From an uncultured Oscillospiraceae bacterium (GTDB lineage Bacteria; Bacillota; Clostridia; Oscillospirales; Acutalibacteraceae): a stretch of DNA of 8,017 nt. Location of the stretch: assembly GCA_900555705.1 (NCBI GenBank), contig USLV01000043.1, positions 1 through 8,017 on the forward strand. The letters are read 5' to 3'. The notes under the pieces were generated by a model. That model was not told where the DNA came from, did no database searches, and was given only the letters and a program-made list of their open reading frames with translations. The position numbers and the translations under genes are program-made. This document shows, in pieces, positions 1-5,565 of the stretch (the stretch's first letter is position 1; each line of letters opens with the position of its first letter).

Positions 1-222
1 GCGCAGCAGCGCGGCAGATGCAGTATCGGCCGTCTGGGTGACGGTCGGCTCCTGCAACCGCGCCAGCTCCCGTGCGGCAGCCGCAATCGTCATCGACATG
101 TTGGTGCCGGTATCGCCGTCCGGCACCGGAAAGATGTTCAGCTCATCCACCGCCTGCTTCTGCCTCGAAAGACAGTTGGACGCCGAGATCATCGCGTCCC
201 GCAAAGTCGTTCCCTGAATCAA
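1..222 (-). CDS. fakA: DAK2-domain kinase, YloV/FakA-like, N-terminal fragment (partial)
   Basis: Only the first 74 codons are present; the rest lies beyond the left edge. The translation contains the motif LNIFPVPDGDTGTNMSMT (about residues 28-45), the ATP/Mg-binding signature of the DAK2 (Dak phosphatase-like) domain. The two aspartates of DGDTG (D35, D37) are the expected metal ligands. In characterised relatives (Staphylococcus aureus FakA, Bacillus YloV) this cytosolic protein phosphorylates fatty acids bound to FakB/DegV partners for entry into phospholipid synthesis. A TTG start is chosen because AAAGGAG (231-237) lies 8 bases upstream. An in-frame GTG at 231 would give three more residues and match the usual family N-terminus better, but it overlaps the Shine-Dalgarno site. 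The gene follows the Asp23-family gene by 59 bases, the same order as yloU-yloV in Bacillus. The family call is firm; fatty acid specificity is inferred. Confidence 0.9.
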   Translation of the reverse strand, partial: MIQGTTLRDAMISASNCLSRQKQAVDELNIFPVPDGDTGTNMSMTIAAAARELARLQEPTVTQTADTASAALLR

Positions 223-230
223 TTCTAGCA

Positions 231-237
231 CTCCTTT
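231..237 (-). promoter_or_regulatory. Ribosome binding site deciding the TTG start of the DAK2 kinase
   Basis: On the minus strand these bases read AAAGGAG, a strong Shine-Dalgarno match 8 bases upstream of the TTG at 220-222. The alternative GTG (229-231) begins on the last G of this site, so it has no usable spacing. This favours the TTG as initiator. Confidence 0.7.
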
Positions 238-281
238 GAAAATGGGCAACCCCGACCAAACGCCGCGGTCTGCCGCAGCAT

Positions 282-635
282 TTATTCAGACTTCATCCCA
301 TCGACAAAGACATTGACCTTCTTGACATCCAGCCCGGTGGCTTCCTCCACCGTATAGCGGACCTTGTTGACGATGCTTTTGGCAATCGCCGAGATGTTCA
401 TACCGTAGATCACGGAGATGTGCAGGTCGACAACCAGCTTGTCGTTGTCGCTCCGCACACGAATCCCCTGATCGGCGTAATGCCGCCGAGAAAACAGCGA
501 CCGCAGTCCCTGGCGGGTTCCGCTCTTCTCCATGCCTGCCACACCGTAGCAGGAGGAGGCCGCGTTGCCTATGAGATAGGCAAAATATTCCTGCGAAATC
601 TCGATGGTACCCAGATGGTTTTCCAGTCGAATCAT
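282..635 (-). CDS. Asp23/Gls24 family (YloU-like) protein
   Basis: A 117-residue cytosolic protein of the Asp23/Gls24 family (alkaline shock / envelope stress proteins). It starts MIRLENHLGTIEISQEYF and carries the conserved AASSCYGVAGM segment (about residues 24-34). A basic linker follows, then the C-terminal beta/alpha core with VRSDNDKLVVDLHISVIYGMNI and a VNKVRYTVEEATGLDVKKVNVFV helix-strand end. No signal peptide or membrane segment is visible. The start at 635 matches the family N-terminus; an in-frame ATG at 656 would add seven arginine-rich residues and sits on the previous stop. The gap to the upstream lipoprotein gene is 22 bases, so they are almost certainly cotranscribed. Asp23 of S. 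aureus is membrane-associated via a partner, and Bacillus YloU is encoded beside the YloV kinase, as here. The biochemical role of this subgroup is unknown. Family assignment is confident, function is not. Confidence 0.92.
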   Translation of the reverse strand: MIRLENHLGTIEISQEYFAYLIGNAASSCYGVAGMEKSGTRQGLRSLFSRRHYADQGIRVRSDNDKLVVDLHISVIYGMNISAIAKSIVNKVRYTVEEATGLDVKKVNVFVDGMKSE

Positions 636-657
636 TCTTCTCACTCGCCTTTCCATA

Positions 658-2166
658 TCATTCCAGAATATTCCAGCCCTCGATACCGGCATACGCGCGC
701 AGCGCCGAGGGAGAGACGTTGTGAATCGCGCGGTTATAAACCGCCATACCCTTTCGCCAACAGAGCGGGACAAACGGCGCATCCGCCAGAAAGGCGGCGG
801 AAAACTGCGCCATCGACTGCTCGCCGCTCAAAAACGCAGCATAGGCAGCGGCCGCCGCGCCGCCGGTTCGCACACCATAGGAGGCGGCACCGGACAGCAG
901 CGGATGCAGGCTCATATTCGCGGACAGACGAATCTCCCCGAGATAGAGATCAAAGCTTCCCGCCCGCAGCAGCTGTTCATATTTCTCAAAAGACTCGGTT
1001 CGGATCGTGAGCTGCACACCCACCATCCCAAGCTGCGCCTTCAGGCGCTCCGCCGCTGCTGTGCGAAAGCTGTTGTCCTCATTGACCAGCAGCTCGAACG
1101 TCAGCGTCTTTCCCTTTTTGTTATCTCCCGTATTATACCCCGCCTGCTGCAAAAGTGCAACCGCTTCGGCCATTTTTTCCTCGGTTCCAAAGCCGGAAAG
1201 CGTTTCTTCTCCGCTGAAAACCGGATGGAAGGGAGTGGTGGCCGGCTCGGCATAGCCGGCAAACGCGGCTGCGGCGAGATCCGCCCGGTCGGCTGCCAGA
1301 CCAAGCGCCTGCCGGACGCGGGCATCCGCGAGCGCGGCCCGGCTGCTGTTGATACCGAGAAAAACCAGATAGTTCATCGGAACCGGCAGATTCGCGCAGG
1401 AGGTTCGTGGGATCTCCCCGTTGGCCAGATCAGTGAAAAAATAGCTGATCGAACCGTTTTCAAGCCCATGCAGCAGGGCGTCGCTGTTGGCGATATCACA
1501 GAGTTCGGCCGTTTCAATCGCCAACTCGCCGGCATGTCGTCCGTTCGCCTTCAGCGCGGGCGGCGTACCGTGTGCATAAACATAGAGGCCGGTACCGAGC
1601 GGCCGATCGCTGTCCATCTCCGACTGCTTGAGCACCGGAAAGGAAAGACAGGCGTCCACGTAAATGTCCGGTTTTGACAGGGCAAAAATCAATGTTTCAT
1701 TCTCGGTTTTGACCGATTCCACCTGTGCGAGCAGCGGTCCATAGGCCGTCGAAGCCTTGGCTCGCTGGAAGGAGGCTGCCACATCCGCCGCCTTCACCGG
1801 CGTACCATCGGAAAAGACCGCGTCCTTTCGCAGCGTAACCACCGGGTGCAGTGCATCGTCGGTTCGGATCTCGGCGGCAAGGCAGAGATCCGCCCGCATA
1901 TCCGTGCCGAGCCGGGTCAGTCCCTCATAGAGCAGTGAACCGAGATCGCGGTTGACCTGACTCTTCGCCCGATAGGGATTCAGGCTGTCAGTCCGGCTAT
2001 AGCTGAGCGCAAACCGAAGCGGCGCCGTCTCCGAAACCACAGAAGAGGGACGGGACACGACCGGATCATCCGGCTTGGCCCCCTTGGGGACAGTAGCGCA
2101 GCCGGAGAGGCAGACCGCCGCCAGCATCCATGCCAGCCAAATTGTCAACCGTTTTTTCCGACGCAC
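658..2166 (-). CDS. Family 5 extracellular solute-binding lipoprotein (oligopeptide-type), orphan
   Basis: About 502 residues. The N-terminus has a basic n-region (RRKKR), a hydrophobic stretch and a lipobox LSGC (Cys23), so it should be exported and lipid-anchored on the outer face of the membrane. The body follows SBP_bac_5 (DppA/OppA type): LNPY and LLYEGLTRLG near residues 62-87, VTLRKDAVFSDGTPVKAADV near 110-129, PLGTGLY near 189-195, then ALGLAADRADLA and LLQQAGY, and an LTFELLV...LKAQLGMVGVQL segment in the C-terminal lobe. Such proteins usually deliver peptides, nickel or other small ligands to an ABC importer, but no permease or ATPase gene is in view. The start is uncertain: GTG at 2166 has a GCGGGGG stretch seven bases upstream, while TTG at 2172 has almost no spacing and would add two residues. 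It is the first gene after a promoter and heads an operon with the Asp23-family and DAK2 kinase genes. The ligand cannot be predicted. Confidence 0.9.
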   Translation of the reverse strand: MRRKKRLTIWLAWMLAAVCLSGCATVPKGAKPDDPVVSRPSSVVSETAPLRFALSYSRTDSLNPYRAKSQVNRDLGSLLYEGLTRLGTDMRADLCLAAEIRTDDALHPVVTLRKDAVFSDGTPVKAADVAASFQRAKASTAYGPLLAQVESVKTENETLIFALSKPDIYVDACLSFPVLKQSEMDSDRPLGTGLYVYAHGTPPALKANGRHAGELAIETAELCDIANSDALLHGLENGSISYFFTDLANGEIPRTSCANLPVPMNYLVFLGINSSRAALADARVRQALGLAADRADLAAAAFAGYAEPATTPFHPVFSGEETLSGFGTEEKMAEAVALLQQAGYNTGDNKKGKTLTFELLVNEDNSFRTAAAERLKAQLGMVGVQLTIRTESFEKYEQLLRAGSFDLYLGEIRLSANMSLHPLLSGAASYGVRTGGAAAAAYAAFLSGEQSMAQFSAAFLADAPFVPLCWRKGMAVYNRAIHNVSPSALRAYAGIEGWNILE

Positions 2167-2193
2167 ATCCAAGCCCCCGCAAATTGTATATAA

Positions 2194-2219
2194 TGTTATA
2201 CATCTGAATTAGTATAACA
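2194..2219. promoter_or_regulatory. Operator-like inverted repeat over the lipoprotein promoter
   Basis: Perfect 8-base arms TGTTATAC (2194-2201) and GTATAACA (2212-2219) are separated by 10 bases, giving an 18-base centre-to-centre spacing, close to two helical turns. The distal arm covers the -10 element (2211-2216) and the proximal arm spans the expected transcription start, a position typical of a repressor site. There is no T-run, so it is not a terminator. The binding protein is unknown, and AT-rich sequence makes chance palindromes more likely. Confidence 0.5.
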
Positions 2220-2239
2220 GGTTTTGATGCAATAATCAA
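2211..2239 (-). promoter_or_regulatory. Sigma-A promoter for the lipoprotein-Asp23-kinase operon
   Basis: On the minus strand a -35 TTGATT (2234-2239) and a -10 TATACT (2211-2216) are separated by exactly 17 bases. The -10 is preceded by TGT, giving an extended -10 (TGnTATACT). Transcription should begin near 2204, leaving a leader of about 37 bases before the GTG start. The surrounding AT-rich stretch contrasts with the GC-rich coding sequence. It lies downstream of the rpsU terminator, so the operon is separately controlled. Confidence 0.78.
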
Positions 2240-2323
2240 GCGAATCCCGTCTTTTTTCTGCCCCAGCCGGTTATTCTGTATCAATATCCGAAAGAATTCA
2301 CGGACGATCAAGCCAAATACAAC

Positions 2324-2354
2324 AAAAAGCCCACCGAACACTCGATGGGCTTTT
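2324..2354 (-). terminator. Intrinsic terminator after rpsU
   Basis: A 9-base stem, AAAAGCCCA (minus-strand 2354-2346) with TGGGCTTTT (2333-2325), is extended by a further three pairs after one mismatch, closing on a four-base loop. On the minus strand it runs into TTTTTGTT. It begins 13 bases after the rpsU stop. Because the arms carry A- and T-runs on both sides it could also work on the plus strand, though no plus-strand gene approaches it. Confidence 0.9.
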
Positions 2355-2367
2355 CCGTTTCACTGCA

Positions 2368-2544
2368 TTATTTGAACTTTCTCTTGCGAGCAGCCTCCGA
2401 CTTCTTCTTGCGTCGGACAGACGGCTTTTCATAATGCTCGCGCTTGCGAACCTCGGCGAGGGTACCCGCACGGGCGCAGGACTTCTTCCATCTGCGCAGG
2501 GCGCTATCCAAGCTTTCGTTTTCCTTCACTCGAACCTCTGACAT
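2368..2544 (-). CDS. rpsU: 30S ribosomal protein S21
   Basis: A 58-residue, strongly basic protein that is full length for bacterial bS21. It shows the typical order: an acidic-basic N-terminal strand (EVRVKENESLDSALRRWKK), a central helix (RAGTLAEVRKREHYEKPS) and a Lys/Arg-rich tail (RRKKKSEAARKRKFK) that contacts 16S rRNA. bS21 sits on the small-subunit platform near the anti-Shine-Dalgarno end of 16S rRNA and helps initiation. The ATG at 2544 is chosen over a longer in-frame start at 2628 because it matches the family and has an excellent ribosome binding site. The longer start would also fall upstream of the mapped promoter's start point. The gene has its own promoter and terminator and so appears monocistronic, placed between leuS and the lipoprotein operon. 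The identification is secure. Confidence 0.97.
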   Translation of the reverse strand: MSEVRVKENESLDSALRRWKKSCARAGTLAEVRKREHYEKPSVRRKKKSEAARKRKFK

Positions 2545-2550
2545 CGTATT

Positions 2551-2560
2551 CCCTCCCTCC
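2551..2560 (-). promoter_or_regulatory. Strong ribosome binding site of rpsU
   Basis: The minus strand reads GGAGGGAGGG, ending six bases before the ATG at 2544. It offers two overlapping Shine-Dalgarno registers (GGAGG and GGGAGG), consistent with a highly expressed ribosomal protein, and it fixes the start codon. Confidence 0.8.
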
Positions 2561-2599
2561 GCCTGATTAGCAGGGGTTACTATCGCAATTAGCTTACTT

Positions 2600-2628
2600 A
2601 TTATACAACAAAGCTGGGGGTTCGTCAA
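2600..2628 (-). promoter_or_regulatory. Sigma-A promoter of rpsU
   Basis: The -35 TTGACG (2623-2628) and a consensus -10 TATAAT (2600-2605) are separated by 17 bases on the minus strand. The expected start near 2593 gives a leader of roughly 49 bases. The match is close to ideal, as expected for a ribosomal protein gene. Confidence 0.9.
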
Positions 2629-2640
2629 GCCCTTTATTTA

Positions 2641-2659
2641 GGAATTTTGATAAAATTCC
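2641..2659. repeat. AT-rich perfect hairpin between leuS and the rpsU promoter
   Basis: GGAATTTT (2641-2648) and AAAATTCC (2652-2659) form a perfect 8-base stem around a three-base loop. It lies about 80 bases after the leuS stop and 12 bases upstream of the rpsU -35. The following minus-strand bases (TAAATAAAGG) are not a T-run, so it is a poor intrinsic terminator. It may stabilise the leuS mRNA 3' end, mark a protein site upstream of the promoter, or be chance. No convincing leuS terminator was found elsewhere in 2629-2738. Confidence 0.45.
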
Positions 2660-2738
2660 GCCGATCAGCATATCAGCCGACAAAGCCCCTTTATCACTAT
2701 ACGCTGCCGATACACCGCACGGTACAAGTCCCCCGTAC

Positions 2739-5150
2739 CTACTGCGGTTTGACAACAATGTTGACCAGCTTGCCGGGAACATAGAGCTCCTTGACAATCT
2801 GCATGCCGGTCAGCGCAGGCGCAATTTTGTCATCCGCCTTTGCAGCCGCCAGCACGATTTCTGACGAGGCATCCGCCGCCACCGACATCCGCGTACGAAT
2901 TTTGCCGTTGAGCTGCACTGCGATCTCAATCGTGCTCTCGACACACTTGCTCTCGTCATAGACCGGCCACGCCGCATGGGCAAGCTGTCCGCCATAACCA
3001 AGCTGCTCCCAGAGCTCCTCGGTCATATGCGGCGCAAAGGGATTGAGCAGCAGCAGCAGAATGCGGTATTCCTCCCGCGTCGCGCCGCCCGCCGCCGACA
3101 GGTCGTTGACCAGCGTCATCATGGCCGCAATGGCGGTGTTGTATTTCAGATTCTCGATGTCGTCGCCGACCTTGCGGATGGTCTTATGCACCGCGCCCTC
3201 CAGCGCCGGACGCACACCCTTGCCGTCCACAAGCCGCTCGCCCATCGCCCAGACGCGCTCGAGGAAGCGGCGGCAGCCGCGGATACTCGAACTCGACCAG
3301 GGGGCGGCTTTCTCGAAATCGCCGATGAACATCTCATACAGGCGCAACGTATCCGCGCCGTATTCCCCGACGATCTCATCCGGGTTGACGACATTTCCGC
3401 GGGATTTCGACATCTTCTCGCCGTTTTCGCCGAGGATCATGCCGTGGCTCGTGCGCTTGGCATACGGCTCCGGCATCGGTACTACTCCGATATCATAGAG
3501 GAATTTGTGCCAGAAACGGCTGTAGAGCAGATGGAGTGTCGTGTGCTCCATGCCGCCGTTGTACCAGTTGACCGGCAGCCAATATTCCAGCGCCTCCTTC
3601 GAGGCGAGCGCATCGCCGTTTTTCGGGTCGATATACCGCAGGAAGTACCAGGAGGAACCAGCCCACTGCGGCATCGTATCGGTCTCGCGATGCGCCGGGC
3701 CGCCACAGTGCGGACAGGTGGTTTCGACCCAGTCGTTGATCGCGGCCAGCGGCGACTCGCCATTATCGGTCGGCTCATAGCTGTCCACCATCGGCAGACG
3801 GATGGGCAGCTGCTCCTCCGGCACCGGGACGTAGCCACATTGCGGGCAGATCACGATCGGGATCGGCTCGCCCCAATAGCGCTGACGGGAGAACACCCAG
3901 TCACGCAGCTTGTAGTTGACCTTGTGCTCGCCGATACCCTTGTCGACGATCCACTGCTGGATCGCCTGTTTCGCTTCTTCAACCGTCATGCCGTCGAGGA
4001 AACCGGAATTGACCATCACGCCGGTGGCGCAGTCGGTGAATGCTTCCTTCTCCACGTCGCCGCCCTTTACAACCTCAACAATCGGGAGATCGAATTTCTT
4101 CGCGAACTCCCAGTCGCGAGTGTCGTGGCCGGGAACAGCCATGATCGCACCGGTTCCGTAGGACACCAGCACATAGTCGGAGATGAAAATCGGGATTTCC
4201 CGGCCGTTGACCGGGTTGATTGCCATGACGCCGTCGAGGCGGACACCGGTCTTGTCCTTTGCAACCTCAGTGCGCTCAAAATCCGATTTCCGTCCGGCTT
4301 CGGCCTGATAGGCCTCGATCTCCGCCCAGTTGTGCAGCCGATTCTTCCACTGCGCGAGCAGCGGATGCTCCGGCGACATGACCATATAGGTCGCGCCAAA
4401 CAGCGTATCGGGCCGGGTCGTGTAAATCTCAACCGACTGGCCCGCCGTCGTCTCAAATTTGAGCTGAGCACCGGTCGACCGGCCGATCCAATGGATCTGC
4501 TGGGCGCGCACCCGCTCCGGATAATCCACGAGATCGAGATCGTCGATCAGGCGCTGGGCATATTCCGTGATCTTCAGCATCCACTGGCTCTTGACCTTGC
4601 GGACAACCTCGCCGCCGCAGCGTTCGCAGACACCGCCCACAACCTCCTCGTTCGCGAGGACGCATTTGCAGGAGGTGCACCAGTTGACCGCCATCTCCTT
4701 CTTATAGGCGAGGCCCTTTTTGAAGAGCTGGAGGAATATCCACTGGGTCCATTTATAATAGTCGGGATCAGTCGTGTTGATCTCGCGATCCCAGTCAAAG
4801 GACAGGCCGAGCGACTTGAGCTGACTCTTGAATCGCTCGACGTTGTTCTTCGTCACAATCTCGGGATGGATATGATTCTTGATCGCGAAATTTTCGGTCG
4901 GGAGGCCGAAGGCGTCCCACCCCATCGGATAGAGGACATTATACCCCTGCAGACGGCGCTTGCGCGCGACCACATCCAGCGCCGTATAGGAACGGGGATG
5001 GCCGACATGCAGTCCCTGTCCCGAGGGATAGGGGAACTCCACAAGCGCATAATACTTCGGCTTCGAATAGTCATCTGTAGCCGCGAAAGTGTGCTCCTCA
5101 TCCCAGATTTTCTGCCATTTTTTTTCGATTTCTCTCGGTTCGTACCGCAT
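2739..5150 (-). CDS. leuS: Leucyl-tRNA synthetase
   Basis: 803 residues, the usual length for Firmicutes LeuRS. This cytosolic class I enzyme charges tRNA-Leu using ATP. The HIGH-type motif is GLHVGH (HVGH about residues 48-51) and the KMSKS loop is intact (579-583). Two Cys-pair zinc ribbons are visible: C158/C161 with C175/C178, and C435/C438 with C479/C482. The CP1 editing domain carries the threonine-rich TTRPDT motif (about 244-249) and GTGAIMAVPGHDTRD (about 332-346), so post-transfer editing should be active. The tRNA-binding helical bundle with LNPFAPHMTEELW (about 702-714) and a small C-terminal domain follow. The start is the ATG at 5148-5150, overlapping the rsfS stop by one base, with AGGGAG seven bases upstream. 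No T-box leader precedes it, because it is translated from within the operon. The identification is certain. Confidence 0.99.
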   Translation of the reverse strand: MRYEPREIEKKWQKIWDEEHTFAATDDYSKPKYYALVEFPYPSGQGLHVGHPRSYTALDVVARKRRLQGYNVLYPMGWDAFGLPTENFAIKNHIHPEIVTKNNVERFKSQLKSLGLSFDWDREINTTDPDYYKWTQWIFLQLFKKGLAYKKEMAVNWCTSCKCVLANEEVVGGVCERCGGEVVRKVKSQWMLKITEYAQRLIDDLDLVDYPERVRAQQIHWIGRSTGAQLKFETTAGQSVEIYTTRPDTLFGATYMVMSPEHPLLAQWKNRLHNWAEIEAYQAEAGRKSDFERTEVAKDKTGVRLDGVMAINPVNGREIPIFISDYVLVSYGTGAIMAVPGHDTRDWEFAKKFDLPIVEVVKGGDVEKEAFTDCATGVMVNSGFLDGMTVEEAKQAIQQWIVDKGIGEHKVNYKLRDWVFSRQRYWGEPIPIVICPQCGYVPVPEEQLPIRLPMVDSYEPTDNGESPLAAINDWVETTCPHCGGPAHRETDTMPQWAGSSWYFLRYIDPKNGDALASKEALEYWLPVNWYNGGMEHTTLHLLYSRFWHKFLYDIGVVPMPEPYAKRTSHGMILGENGEKMSKSRGNVVNPDEIVGEYGADTLRLYEMFIGDFEKAAPWSSSSIRGCRRFLERVWAMGERLVDGKGVRPALEGAVHKTIRKVGDDIENLKYNTAIAAMMTLVNDLSAAGGATREEYRILLLLLNPFAPHMTEELWEQLGYGGQLAHAAWPVYDESKCVESTIEIAVQLNGKIRTRMSVAADASSEIVLAAAKADDKIAPALTGMQIVKELYVPGKLVNIVVKPQ

Positions 5151-5164
5151 CAGTCTTCTCCCTC
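5148..5164 (-). promoter_or_regulatory. Stop-start overlap and internal ribosome binding site coupling rsfS to leuS
   Basis: The rsfS stop and leuS start share one base in TGATG (5148-5152). The leuS Shine-Dalgarno sequence GAGGGAGAAG (5155-5164) lies within the last rsfS codons. This arrangement normally gives translational coupling, tying LeuS output to RsfS translation. Confidence 0.75.
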
Positions 5165-5518
5165 ACTGTCCAAAAATTCCGCCAGTTCCACCGGCCTGCC
5201 GTCCTTCCAGAGGCGCTCGAGATCATAAAAATTCCGGGTCTCCGGCTGGAAAATATGCACCACCACGTCACCGTAGTCCAGCAGTACCCAGCTGGAGGAG
5301 CGATAGCCCTCGGTGTGAAGTGGTTCAATTCCCAACTCCCGCAGCTCCCCCTCCGCGTAGTCCGCCAGCGCCCGCACCTGCGTCGAGCTGGTGCCGTTGG
5401 CGATGATGAAATAATCCGCGAGCGAGGTGACGTCGGTCACCTCGACCACCCGGATATTCTGCGCTTTATGTCGGTCAAGGGAGCGCACCAGCTCCCGCAC
5501 AATCTCTCTTTCGGCCAT
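5150..5518 (-). CDS. rsfS: Ribosomal silencing factor RsfS (Iojap/YbeB family)
   Basis: 122 residues, full length for RsfS. Family members bind ribosomal protein uL14 on the 50S subunit and block joining to the 30S, lowering translation in starvation. The conserved core is visible: KAQNIRVVEVTDVTSLADYFIIANGTS (about 18-44), then STQVRALAD, and near the C-terminus SSSWVLLDYGDVVVHIFQPETRNFYDLERLW. The start at 5518 (MAEREI) matches the family N-terminus and has AAAGGG/GGATGG upstream. An ATG at 5530 would add four residues but lies directly against the AAAGGG and has only a weaker GGAAG further up. It follows the LCP gene by 47 bases and overlaps leuS by one base, so it is clearly in the operon. 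A perfect 9-base hairpin lies early in the coding sequence (5423-5444). The identification is secure; only the start is debatable. Confidence 0.97.
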   Translation of the reverse strand: MAEREIVRELVRSLDRHKAQNIRVVEVTDVTSLADYFIIANGTSSTQVRALADYAEGELRELGIEPLHTEGYRSSSWVLLDYGDVVVHIFQPETRNFYDLERLWKDGRPVELAEFLDSEGED

Positions 5519-5565
5519 CGCTGTGACCATCCCTTTCGTTTTCTTCCGTATTTCGGCGGGCCGCT

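Noticed and set aside
604..1677. Plus-strand open frame of 357 codons opposite the lipoprotein gene
   Set aside because: It is a shadow of the well-supported solute-binding protein; the translation is Arg-rich with no recognisable domain.
2240..2323. Second promoter candidate upstream of the lipoprotein operon (TTGATC with GATATT, 17-base spacing)
   Set aside because: The -10 is poor, and a much better extended -10 promoter lies closer to the gene at 2211-2239.
2720..2739. Possible leuS terminator: GGTAC/GTACC inverted repeat just after the stop codon
   Set aside because: Only a five-base stem around a nine-base C-rich loop, with no T-run on the minus strand.
2594..2797. Small minus-strand open frame overlapping the leuS end and the rpsU promoter
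   Set aside because: It overlaps the leuS C-terminal codons in another frame, has no ribosome binding site or family similarity, and runs through the promoter.
2976..5228. Very long open frame (750 codons) on the plus strand opposite leuS
   Set aside because: It is antisense to the certain leuS gene in a GC-rich genome, where reverse frames stay open by codon bias. The translation is Arg/His/Asp-rich without family resemblance, and no promoter or ribosome binding site was seen.
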